Shown here: positions 44,455-52,919 of the stretch, piece by piece
How positions within the stretch are numbered: the stretch's first letter is position 1
Layout of the letters: the number at the start of each line of letters is the position of its first letter
From: Brevinematales bacterium
GTDB taxonomy: Bacteria > Spirochaetota > Brevinematia > Brevinematales > Thermospiraceae
NCBI GenBank assembly: GCA_013177995.1
Contig: JABLXN010000016.1
Span: 62,001-126,000, forward strand
Direction: 5' to 3'
DNA: 64,000 nucleotides
Position numbers and translations under genes: made by a program
The notes under the pieces: model-generated
What the model was told of the DNA's origin: nothing
The model's input: the letters and a program-made list of their open reading frames with translations, nothing else
Databases searched by the model: none

Positions 44455-45684
44455 ATGCTCAATATTCTGGTGATCCTCATCATGGTCGGTGGATGGTTGG
44501 GTGGAAGGCTTTTTCGGGCGCTTAAACTCCCCGCCCCTATCGGGATGCTTGCCTGGGGTATTGTATTGGGCATGCTCATCCGTTCCGGAATCGGAGGAAA
44601 CACTCTTTCCGGCGAAGGATTAGATATCCTCAAAAAAACAGAACCCTTTCTCAAGTCGTTAGCGTTGGTGGTAATTCTCCTCCGTGGAGGACTGGGAATT
44701 CAAAGAGAAGCCCTCAATCGCCATGGCTGGACAGCCTTTTTTATGTCGTGGGTACCGGCCACCTTTGAAATGATAGGAATTTCCGTCTTACTTCATTTTG
44801 TTTTGGGATTCTCCTGGCCTATCGCCTTTTTGACTTCATGCATTCTCTCTGCTGTCTCCCTTGCGGTCGTCGTTCCCGCCATGCTTGAACTCAAACAGGC
44901 CGGGATAGGCAAGAAAAAAGATGTCCCTACCATGGTCTTAGCGGCTACTTCCCTTGACAATGTGGTGGCTGTGACCTTTTTCTCTTTAGCCCTTTCCCTG
45001 GCCCGAGGACAAACAAAAGGCCTTCTTTCCATGACGTGGGTTCTCCCGTGGAGTGTGGGGATTGGGGCTCTGGTAGGGGCTCTCACAGGCTGGTTCCTTT
45101 CTACCTATCTTGAAAAGCGCTACACCCGCATTCGGGCAACAGAGAAAGCCATTCTTATCCTGATGATGGCTCTTATGGCCATGCAGGTCGGAGATATTCT
45201 CCATGCCTCAGCACTGGTAGCCGTGGTGATGATGGGCTTTGTCCTCCTGGAACGGGCCCCTCGCGTAGCCAATGAAGTAGCCCGAAAGCTCAATGTCCTC
45301 TGGGTGGCGGCTGAGATTGTCCTTTTTGTCTTGGTGGGGATGGCCGTGGATCCAAAGCATATTCTCCAGTTAGGTCCCTTAGGTATTGTGATCATTCTGG
45401 GTGGCCTGGTCTTCCGATCGCTTGGCGTACTTCTGGCCACAGCCAGAACCTCCTGCCACTGGAAAGAGCGGCTTTTCTGTGTGATTTCTTACCTCCCCAA
45501 AGCCACCGTCCAGGCTGCCTTGGGAAGCGTTCCCTTGGCTTATGGCCTTCCTGGTGGAGAAACCATCCTGGCTTTAGCGGTTGCAGCCATTCTTATCACC
45601 TCACCATTGGGTGCATGGCTCATTGAACGCTTTTCTCTTCCCCTACTCAACGTTGACCTGCACTCTAAAGGAGACCGGTTCTAA
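44455..45684 (+). CDS. Cation:proton antiporter (CPA family)
   Basis: This 409-residue inner-membrane protein has about 12 hydrophobic segments and exchanges Na+ or K+ for H+. Typical features are the N-terminal GGWLGGRLFRALKLPAPIGMLAWGIVLGM, LSAVSLAVVVPAMLELKQAG and the ion site SLDNVVAVTFF, where Asp and Asn stand in place of the ND/DD pair. The ribosome site is GAGAGGAGG. A Na+/H+ antiporter would fit with a Na+-coupled V-ATPase, but specificity cannot be read from the sequence. folK overlaps its stop by one base. Confidence 0.82.
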   Translation: MLNILVILIMVGGWLGGRLFRALKLPAPIGMLAWGIVLGMLIRSGIGGNTLSGEGLDILKKTEPFLKSLALVVILLRGGLGIQREALNRHGWTAFFMSWVPATFEMIGISVLLHFVLGFSWPIAFLTSCILSAVSLAVVVPAMLELKQAGIGKKKDVPTMVLAATSLDNVVAVTFFSLALSLARGQTKGLLSMTWVLPWSVGIGALVGALTGWFLSTYLEKRYTRIRATEKAILILMMALMAMQVGDILHASALVAVVMMGFVLLERAPRVANEVARKLNVLWVAAEIVLFVLVGMAVDPKHILQLGPLGIVIILGGLVFRSLGVLLATARTSCHWKERLFCVISYLPKATVQAALGSVPLAYGLPGGETILALAVAAILITSPLGAWLIERFSLPLLNVDLHSKGDRF

Positions 45685-46169
45685 TGGCTATAACCTTCAT
45701 CGGCATAGGTTCCAACCTTGGAGAGAGAAAAAGATACATTCGTTTAGCCATTGAAAAACTCTCTTTTTTGGGGAAAAACCTCTGCTATTCACACGTGTAC
45801 AGAACAAAGCCCTACGGAGAGACGGACCAGCCGGATTTTCTCAATATGGTGGTCAAAATGGAAACAGACCTCTCCCCTCACTCTCTTCTTGAGCATCTCC
45901 TCAGCATAGAAACGGAACTTGGAAGAAAGCGCACCAAAAAATGGGGCCCAAGAACCATTGACCTTGATATCCTTTTTTATGACAACCTTATTCTCACTAC
46001 CCCCAAACTTACCATTCCCCACCCAGATCTTCAGAACAGGGTATTTGTCCTAAAACCTCTCATGGATATAGACCCCTCTTTTGTCCATCCCACCCTTGGC
46101 AAAACTATCGCCGAACTCTGGGAAAACCTCAGGACAAGAGACGATCAGAGGCAAGAAACAAAACCTTGA
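45684..46169 (+). CDS. folK: 2-amino-4-hydroxy-6-hydroxymethyldihydropteridine pyrophosphokinase
   Basis: HPPK transfers pyrophosphate from ATP to hydroxymethyl-dihydropterin in folate synthesis. The 161 residues include IGIGSNLGERKRYIR, YRTKPYGETDQPDFLNMV and the signature KWGPRTIDLDILFYDN, followed by LTIPHPDLQNRVFVLKPL. Length is normal. The start is TAATG with the antiporter gene. Its 3' end overlaps the convergent patatin gene by 41 bp. Confidence 0.95.
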   Translation: MAITFIGIGSNLGERKRYIRLAIEKLSFLGKNLCYSHVYRTKPYGETDQPDFLNMVVKMETDLSPHSLLEHLLSIETELGRKRTKKWGPRTIDLDILFYDNLILTTPKLTIPHPDLQNRVFVLKPLMDIDPSFVHPTLGKTIAELWENLRTRDDQRQETKP

Positions 46170-47322
46170 GCACCTGAAGGGGGAGATGGGTCCGCTTCCC
46201 TTTGAGAAGATCGGTGAAAAGAGAAACAGCCGACGTCTTTCCGGACCAGTCATAGATATGTTTTTTCACCGTCTTCTCCCAGTCATTCCACTCATAGAGA
46301 AAAAGCCGGGGAACGCTGAGGGTATACGCCGCATACTCCATCAACGCCTCTGTTAACGACGGCAAAAAGGCATACTCATCAGGGAGATGGTGTCGTACTT
46401 CCTGTTGCCAGTTTTCAGGAGAAAAACGGACCTGCTCCTTGGCAAAAGCCTGAGAGAGAGACTTTAGCACAGCCGCCTCTTCAAAGAGTTTATCAAATTT
46501 TGCCAATGCCTTGGGATTTTTTCGATAAAAGTAACGTTTCCCCTGAATAGCCCCAAAGGTTTGCAGGGTGTCATAGTAGCCTAATTTTATCCATTTCTGA
46601 AGAATCTCTGGAACAAAATCAAACTCCCCACCAAAATTCATGGTGTTTTTAATATAGACGGTGTCGGTACCGGCTATCTCAGGTGGGCGGTTATTGCCTA
46701 TTCCTGAATTATCCACCACAATAATCCTGCGATATCCCCGTTGTTTTGCTAATTCGTGGGGGATATTGTTATAAAGGCCCCCATCAATAAAACTGGTACC
46801 TCCAATTCTTGGGCTTTTGAAACCTGGAAAAGCCGCACTGGCCAAAAGATAGGAAGCCCAGGTTCCCGGCTTTGTCTCTGAAAGAAAAACCTTGAGAGGG
46901 GAGAAATCACTCAGTTTCACGCTGATAAGCCCTATATCAAGCCCGCTTCGTCGAAGCTTTGGTTCATCGAGATACGCCTCAATGAGTTGACGAAGAGGCT
47001 GGGTATCAAGCCCACCTTCTTTCAGAGCGTTTTTCAAAAAACTCTGGAGTACAGGAAGATTCTTTTTGGTGAGAACAAAACGCCCGTTTTGAAGAAGCTC
47101 CGGTGGAAGGACAAGAACCTGAGTGATGGAGAGATTTGACCAGAGTTGTTCCGCACGAAAATAATCCCCCTGCCCAATAAGACAAGCATTGATGGCCCCT
47201 ACCGACGTGCCAAAGATAGCCTCTAGGCGAATGCCCATCTCCCGAAGGGCCTTCCACACCCCTATATGATACGCTCCCTTGGCACCCCCTCCCCCTAAAA
47301 CAAGGGCATAGCCTTTTGCCAT
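46129..47322 (-). CDS. Patatin-like phospholipase
   Basis: Patatin-type enzymes use a Ser-Asp dyad to hydrolyse acyl esters of lipids. The N-terminal domain has the oxyanion-hole loop GGGGAKGAYHIGV at 10-22, the nucleophile Ser40 in GTSVG and the Asp in FIDGGLYNNIP near 186. The 397-residue protein has a C-terminal region of about 180 residues without recognised motifs. No signal peptide is seen. It is the last gene of the lysS operon, 15 nt after guaA. Confidence 0.88.
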   Translation of the reverse strand: MAKGYALVLGGGGAKGAYHIGVWKALREMGIRLEAIFGTSVGAINACLIGQGDYFRAEQLWSNLSITQVLVLPPELLQNGRFVLTKKNLPVLQSFLKNALKEGGLDTQPLRQLIEAYLDEPKLRRSGLDIGLISVKLSDFSPLKVFLSETKPGTWASYLLASAAFPGFKSPRIGGTSFIDGGLYNNIPHELAKQRGYRRIIVVDNSGIGNNRPPEIAGTDTVYIKNTMNFGGEFDFVPEILQKWIKLGYYDTLQTFGAIQGKRYFYRKNPKALAKFDKLFEEAAVLKSLSQAFAKEQVRFSPENWQQEVRHHLPDEYAFLPSLTEALMEYAAYTLSVPRLFLYEWNDWEKTVKKHIYDWSGKTSAVSLFTDLLKGKRTHLPLQVLKVLFLASDRLLS

Positions 47323-47337
47323 ACCTCCCTCCCTTTT

Positions 47338-48873
47338 TTACTCCCACTCTATGGTTGCCGGTGGCTTAGAAGTAATATCATACACCACCCTGTTGATCCC
47401 CGGAATCTCCCGCACAATACGGTTGGCCACTCTCTCTAAAAGATCGAGGGGAAGTCTCCCCCACTCCGCCGTCATCCCATCCGAGCTTGTCACGCTTCGC
47501 AGGGCTATCACATGCCCATAGGAGCGTTCATCCCCCATGACCCCTACACTCCGGATCGGGAGAAACACGGCAAAGGCCTGCCACACCCGATCATAATACC
47601 CGCTTGCCTTGAGTTCAGAGATAAAGATATGATCAGCCTTTCGAAGAATCTCCAGTTTTTCTATAGTAATCTCCCCAAGGATCCGCACAGCAAGCCCAGG
47701 CCCGGGGAAAGGATGCCTGCCTAAAATATCCTCTGGAATCCCAAGGATCCTTGCCACCTCTCTCACCTCATCCTTGAAAAGAAACTTGAAAGGCTCAATA
47801 ATCCTTCCCTGTTTTTCGAGTTCTTCAACCTCTTTCACACGATTGTGGTGGGTTTTGATCGTCTGAGAAGGGCCTTTTACCGCATTCGACTCAATGACAT
47901 CAGGATACAACGTTCCCTGGATCAGAAAATCAAAATCATGAAGCCCATGATAAAAGACATCCACAAATACCTTGCCGATAATCTTTCGTTTCTGTTCCGG
48001 ATCAGTAACCCCTTGAAGAGCCGAGAGAAAGCGATCCGTAGCATCAATATACTCTACCGTGAGCCCCAATCTTTCCCTCAGGTTATAGAGCACCTCCTCG
48101 GCCTCCTGATAACGCAAGAGCCCATTGTTGACAAAGATAGCCTTGACATCTGTCCCAAGAGCCCGATGAGCAAGCACCGCAAGCGTGGTAGAATCCACTC
48201 CCCCACTCACCCCAAGCACCACCCGTTTCCCACGGCACTTGCTCTGCAAGTCCCGGATGGTTTTCTCCACAAAGTTCTCCATGGTCCAGTTCATCGAGGC
48301 CCGGGCAATGAGCTTCACAAAATTGGAGAGAAGAATACGCCCATCCTCGGTATGAGCAACCTCGGGATGAAACTGCACACAATAAATCGGTTTCGTCCTG
48401 TGTTCAATAGCCGTGAGAGCCCCATCCTGACTTTTGGCCACAATCTCAAACCCCTCAGGAAGCCCCAAAACCGAATCCCCATGGCTCATCCATATCACGG
48501 AATTATCCCGTACCCCCTGAAAGAGAAGACTCTCCCTTTTGAGAAGATCAAGAAAGGCCTTTCCATACTCCCGATGAAGACTTTTCTCTACCTTTCCCCC
48601 CAACAGATGAGCCGTGAGTTGCATCCCATAACAAATCCCGAGAATAGGAATCCCTAGTTCATATACCTTAGGGGCAATCATAGGAGCATTGGGATCAGAA
48701 ACACTTGATGGTCCCCCGGAGAGTACAATTCCAGCCGGTTCCATGGCCTTCAACTCTTCTAACGAAATGTTATAGGGATAAATCTCCGAAAAAACCCCAA
48801 GTTCACGGATACGACGCGCAATCAGCTGGGTATACTGAGACCCAAAATCAAGGATGACAATACTCCCTTTCAT
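47338..48873 (-). CDS. guaA: GMP synthase (glutamine-hydrolysing)
   Basis: GuaA converts XMP to GMP. The amidotransferase domain has the nucleophile Cys in ILGICYGMQL and His/Glu in VQFHPEVAHTE. The ATP pyrophosphatase domain has the PP-loop VLGVSGGVDSTTLAVL. The dimerisation domain ends RVVYDITSKPPATIEWE, the invariant C-terminus. The 511-residue length is normal. The start shares a base with the aconitase stop (TAATG). Confidence 0.97.
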   Translation of the reverse strand: MKGSIVILDFGSQYTQLIARRIRELGVFSEIYPYNISLEELKAMEPAGIVLSGGPSSVSDPNAPMIAPKVYELGIPILGICYGMQLTAHLLGGKVEKSLHREYGKAFLDLLKRESLLFQGVRDNSVIWMSHGDSVLGLPEGFEIVAKSQDGALTAIEHRTKPIYCVQFHPEVAHTEDGRILLSNFVKLIARASMNWTMENFVEKTIRDLQSKCRGKRVVLGVSGGVDSTTLAVLAHRALGTDVKAIFVNNGLLRYQEAEEVLYNLRERLGLTVEYIDATDRFLSALQGVTDPEQKRKIIGKVFVDVFYHGLHDFDFLIQGTLYPDVIESNAVKGPSQTIKTHHNRVKEVEELEKQGRIIEPFKFLFKDEVREVARILGIPEDILGRHPFPGPGLAVRILGEITIEKLEILRKADHIFISELKASGYYDRVWQAFAVFLPIRSVGVMGDERSYGHVIALRSVTSSDGMTAEWGRLPLDLLERVANRIVREIPGINRVVYDITSKPPATIEWE

Positions 48874-51137
48874 TATTTTTTCCCCTGAGAAGTGATAAGA
48901 TTCAGGGCACTGCCTGCCTTGAACCAGGCTATTTGGGTTTCACTGTAGCTATGCTGACAAGGGATAACCTCTCTTGTCCCATCACGGTGGTGAAGGACAA
49001 CCTCAAGGATTTTCCCTGGCTGAAGAGCCGTCGCCGGGATATCAATCCTATCATCCTCTTGAATCTTTTCATAATCGCTTTCATTCACAAAGGTAAGGGC
49101 AAGAAGTCCCTGTTTTTTGAGATTGGTCTCATGAATACGGGCAAAGCTTCTGGCTATCACCGCCACCCCTCCAAGATGCCTTGGTTCCATGGCGGCGTGC
49201 TCACGACTTGAACCCTCTCCGTAGTTCCTATCCCCAATAATCACCCAGGGAATACGATTGGCCTTGTACATCCTGGCAACTTCCGCAGGGGTTTGATATT
49301 CTCCGGTGAGAAGATTTTTCACCTTGCCTGTTTCCCCTGTAAAGCCATTGGTCGCCCCCAAAAGAAGGTTATTGGAGATGTTATCAAGGTGTCCACGATA
49401 CTTCAGCCACGGACCAGCCATAGAAATATGGTCTGTCGTACACTTCCCTGAAACCTTCATGAGTACCCGACAATCCCTGAAATCCTCTCCATTCCAGGGA
49501 GAGAACCGGTCAAGAAGCTGAAGCCTATCACTGGTAGGCGACACAATAATCCGCACGCTCTTCGGATCCTCCGCCGGAGGAAGAAGCCCCAAAGAAACCT
49601 CCTTTGAGAACACCTCAGGGAGTTCCTGTCCACAAGGCTCCGGGAGAGAGACATCACGTCCATCCGAAAGCCGAATGGTATCACGCCGCGGATCAAAATC
49701 AAGCCGCCCTGCCAAACTCACTGCTACCACCATTTCAGGGCTTGCCACAAAGGCGTAGGTATTGGGATTCCCATCAGCCCTTTTGGCAAAATTGCGATTG
49801 AAGGTGGTCACAATGGTGTTTCGTGTATTGGGGACCATATCATAACGATCCCACATCCCAATACAGGGGCCACAGGTATTGGAGAGAATCACCGCACCCG
49901 CCTGTCGAAACACCTCAAGAATGCCATCCTTCTCAAGGGTAGCCCGAATCTGATCTGACCCTGGACTGAGATAGAGTTTGGCTTTGGGTTTGATACCCAT
50001 ACTCATCGCTTCCCTCAAGAGAAAAGCCGCACGGGAAAGATCCTCATAACTTGAGTTGGTACAACTTCCAATGAGCCCGGCACTGACTTCAGCAGGATAG
50101 TTTTCCTTCTCGATGGCCTCTCGTATGGTAGAGAGAGGATGGGCTAAATCAGGGGTAAAAGGCCCATTGAGATGGGGTTCCAGGGTGGAGAGATCTATCT
50201 CTATCACCTGATCATAGAAAACGTGCGGATTCTTTTCCACTTCGTCATCCATACGAAGATGTGGAGCCACAGCCTCTGCCATTGCCGCCACCTCTTCCCG
50301 ACCGGTTCTTCGTAAATACTCCGCCATCTTCTCATCATAGGGGAAAACCGACGAAGTAGCTCCAAGTTCAGCCCCCATATTGCAGATGGTGGCTTTTCCG
50401 GTTGCGGAAAGGGTACGGGCACCAGGTCCAAAATACTCCATCACACACCCTGTCCCACCCTTCACGGTGAGTTTGCCAAGAAGGGCAAGAATCACATCCT
50501 TGGGAGAAGCCCATCCCTGAAGCCTTCCTGTGAGTTTCACTCCGATAATCTTCGGCCATTTCAGTTCCCAGGGGATTCCTACCATCACATCCACCGCATC
50601 CGAACCACCAACGCCGATTCCCATCATCCCCAGTCCACCGGCATTCGGGGTATGGGAATCTGTTCCTATCATCATACCACCGGGGAAGGCATAGTTTTCA
50701 AGCACAATCTGATGAATAATACCGGCTCCCGGTTCCCAGAAGTGGATATTGTACCGCAAAGCCATAGAACGGAGAAAATCATACACCTCCTGGTTTTCTA
50801 CAAGAGCCCGTTTCAGATCACTCTCTGCCCCATCTCTCGCCTGCACTAAGTGATCACAGTGGATAGAAGCCGGCACCACGGTTGTTTCCTTGTCCGCATG
50901 AATAAACTGAAGAAGAGCCATCTGGGCTGTCGCATCCTGCATGGCCACCCGATCAGGCTGGAACTCTGCATAGGACTTGCCCCTTTCATAGGCTTTCACT
51001 TCCGACCCATCAAAAAGATGATTGTACAGAATCTTTTCCGTTAAGGTAAGGGGTCGACCTAAAATTTTTCTTGCTTTCTCCACAGTTTCAGGATAACGTG
51101 CATAGCAACGCTGGATAATCTCCTTGTGATACACCAT
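48873..51137 (-). CDS. Aconitate hydratase, mitochondrial type
   Basis: Aconitase interconverts citrate and isocitrate with a 4Fe-4S cluster. The 754-residue protein has cluster ligands in GLIGSCTNSSYEDL and NTCGPCIGMWDR, and substrate residues in GTDSHTPNAGGLGM and GEGSSREHAAMEPRHLGG. Length and motifs match the mitochondrial-type enzymes rather than AcnB. Other TCA genes are not in the window. It begins 13 nt after lysS and is coupled to guaA, an unusual gene grouping. Confidence 0.95.
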   Translation of the reverse strand: MVYHKEIIQRCYARYPETVEKARKILGRPLTLTEKILYNHLFDGSEVKAYERGKSYAEFQPDRVAMQDATAQMALLQFIHADKETTVVPASIHCDHLVQARDGAESDLKRALVENQEVYDFLRSMALRYNIHFWEPGAGIIHQIVLENYAFPGGMMIGTDSHTPNAGGLGMMGIGVGGSDAVDVMVGIPWELKWPKIIGVKLTGRLQGWASPKDVILALLGKLTVKGGTGCVMEYFGPGARTLSATGKATICNMGAELGATSSVFPYDEKMAEYLRRTGREEVAAMAEAVAPHLRMDDEVEKNPHVFYDQVIEIDLSTLEPHLNGPFTPDLAHPLSTIREAIEKENYPAEVSAGLIGSCTNSSYEDLSRAAFLLREAMSMGIKPKAKLYLSPGSDQIRATLEKDGILEVFRQAGAVILSNTCGPCIGMWDRYDMVPNTRNTIVTTFNRNFAKRADGNPNTYAFVASPEMVVAVSLAGRLDFDPRRDTIRLSDGRDVSLPEPCGQELPEVFSKEVSLGLLPPAEDPKSVRIIVSPTSDRLQLLDRFSPWNGEDFRDCRVLMKVSGKCTTDHISMAGPWLKYRGHLDNISNNLLLGATNGFTGETGKVKNLLTGEYQTPAEVARMYKANRIPWVIIGDRNYGEGSSREHAAMEPRHLGGVAVIARSFARIHETNLKKQGLLALTFVNESDYEKIQEDDRIDIPATALQPGKILEVVLHHRDGTREVIPCQHSYSETQIAWFKAGSALNLITSQGKK

Positions 51138-51150
51138 CGCTTGCTCCTTG

Positions 51151-52635
51151 TTAGTCTTTTGCCATAGGCTTCATCGTCGGGAAGAGAATGGTATCCCGAA
51201 TGGAATTGGTATCAATAAAGATCATGGCCAAACGATCGATCCCAATCCCCATACCACCTGTGGGTGGCATCCCATACTCAAGAGCTGTCACATAGTCCTC
51301 GTCCATATACATAGCCTCATCATCCCCCTGGCTTTTCCGTTTCACCTGTTCCAAAAAGCGCTGTTTCTGCACAAAGGGATCATTGAGCTCAGAAAAGGCA
51401 TTACCAAGTTCACGCCCAAAGGCATAGGGCTCAAAGCGCTCGACAAACTCCGGATCATCCTCCTTGTACTTGGCAAGGGGAGAAATCTCGGCTGGATACT
51501 CATAGATGATCACCGGCTCCATGAGATTCGGTTCCACCTTCTCTTCAAAAATGAGATTGAGAACCTCCCATTTGCCCATATAGGCATCAATCTCTTCAAT
51601 ACCCGCCTTCTGCGCTGCCTTCACAGCATCCTCTCTCGTTTTGACAAGAGAAACATCCACACCGGCATACTCCTTCAAGGCATCAACATAGCGAAGTTTA
51701 CGCCAGTTACCAAAGTCAACCTCCTGTCCCTGATAGGTGAAACGGGTGCTCCCCTTCAGGTGAATGGCCAACTCCTTCATAAGCGTTTCAAAAATCTCCA
51801 TCATGGTGGAATAATCAGCATACGCCTGATAAAGTTCAAGCATGGTAAACTCAGGATTATGCCGCGTATCTATCCCCTCGTTTCTGAAGTTTCGATTGAG
51901 TTCAAATACCCTGTCAAACCCGCCCACAATCAAGCGCTTCAAGAAAAGTTCCGGGGCAATACGAAGATAGAGATCCATATCAAGGGCATTGTGGTGAGTG
52001 ATAAAAGGACGAGCCGACGCTCCTCCAGGAATCACCTGCATCATCGGCGTTTCTACCTCAAGAAAACCGCGGTTCTCCAAAAACCGCCGAATATACTGAA
52101 TCATCCGGAAACGGATCAAAAAGTCCTGTTTCACCTTTTCATTGACAATGAGATCAAGATAACGCTGACGATAGCGCACCTCTACATCCGTAAGCCCATG
52201 AAATTTCTCAGGGAGACCTAAAAGCGCCTTGGCAAGTAACACAAACCCCTTGACCAGAATAGTGATCTCTCCCTTGTGGGTACGAAAAACATCCCCTTCA
52301 ACCCCAATAATATCTCCCACATCAAGAAGCTTGAAACGCTCAAAAAGCTCATCGCCAAGCACATCCTTGCGGGCATAAATCTGAATATTACCCTCAGGAT
52401 CCCGCAAGGTAGCAAAGGTCGCCTTGCCAAAATCCCTGAGAAGCATAATACGACCCGCTGCCTTCACTGCAAATTCCTTCTCTCCACTCTCAACAAAGCG
52501 TTTCTTTATATCCTCAGAAAGATCCTGTCTGTCATAACGGTTGGGATAGGGATTGTACCCCATCTTTTTCCAGGTTTCTAACTTGAGTAGTCTACTCTGT
52601 CTCTCATCACTCAACGGGGTAACATGCTCGTTCAT
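51151..52635 (-). CDS. lysS: Lysyl-tRNA synthetase, class II
   Basis: LysS charges tRNA-Lys. The 494-residue protein has the N-terminal OB-fold anticodon domain (about 55-150) and a class II core with motif 2 VFELNRNFRNEGIDTRHNPEFTMLE and motif 3 GGMGIGIDRLAM near the C-terminus. It is first in the operon lysS, aconitase, guaA, patatin and has its own promoter. Confidence 0.96.
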   Translation of the reverse strand: MNEHVTPLSDERQSRLLKLETWKKMGYNPYPNRYDRQDLSEDIKKRFVESGEKEFAVKAAGRIMLLRDFGKATFATLRDPEGNIQIYARKDVLGDELFERFKLLDVGDIIGVEGDVFRTHKGEITILVKGFVLLAKALLGLPEKFHGLTDVEVRYRQRYLDLIVNEKVKQDFLIRFRMIQYIRRFLENRGFLEVETPMMQVIPGGASARPFITHHNALDMDLYLRIAPELFLKRLIVGGFDRVFELNRNFRNEGIDTRHNPEFTMLELYQAYADYSTMMEIFETLMKELAIHLKGSTRFTYQGQEVDFGNWRKLRYVDALKEYAGVDVSLVKTREDAVKAAQKAGIEEIDAYMGKWEVLNLIFEEKVEPNLMEPVIIYEYPAEISPLAKYKEDDPEFVERFEPYAFGRELGNAFSELNDPFVQKQRFLEQVKRKSQGDDEAMYMDEDYVTALEYGMPPTGGMGIGIDRLAMIFIDTNSIRDTILFPTMKPMAKD

Positions 52636-52664
52636 GCGGCCTCCTTCACTATAGAATAGCCTGT

Positions 52665-52693
52665 ATTATAAAGCAAACAAAGGAAATTGGCAA
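52665..52693 (-). promoter_or_regulatory. Sigma-70-type promoter of the lysS operon
   Basis: On the minus strand TTGCCA (52693-52688) and TATAAT (52670-52665) are 17 bp apart. GAAGGAGG precedes the lysS ATG. Confidence 0.78.
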
Positions 52694-52741
52694 TTTTGAG
52701 AACAGTTACAACTCAGGTGAAACATCGTTTTTCGAAAACAT

Positions 52742-52771
52742 GAGACCTTTGCACATTCTTGCAAGGGTCTC
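52742..52771 (+). repeat. Hairpin-only copy E of the dispersed intergenic repeat
   Basis: GAGACCTTTGCA and TGCAAGGGTCTC form a 12-bp stem with one wobble pair. The same hairpin closes the repeat at 63484-63513. The rest of the element is absent here. Confidence 0.65.
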
Positions 52772-52784
52772 AAGGTATGCGGTC

Positions 52785-52825
52785 TTGTGTGAAGATAACT
52801 CTTCTGTATAAGTGTGGAACAACAT
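52785..52825 (+). repeat. 41-bp dispersed element upstream of the YfhO-like gene (candidate operator)
   Basis: This is the second copy of the element at 26719-26759. Its ends (TTGTGTGAAGATAAC and TGTGGAACAACAT) are identical to the first copy and only the middle 13 bp vary. It lies 36 bp upstream of the -35 box of the downstream promoter. Confidence 0.75.
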
Positions 52826-52861
52826 CCCTACAGAGAGCCTGAGTATATCCTTCTCTCTTTC

Positions 52862-52890
52862 TTGCAATCTTCTCCATATCTATTTATAAT
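52862..52890 (+). promoter_or_regulatory. Sigma-70-type promoter of the YfhO-like gene and glgX
   Basis: TTGCAA (52862-52867) and TATAAT (52885-52890) are 17 bp apart. CAAGGAG precedes the ATG at 52920. Confidence 0.78.
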
Positions 52891-52919
52891 TTATCAAATC
52901 TAATTCACAAGGAGTCTCT

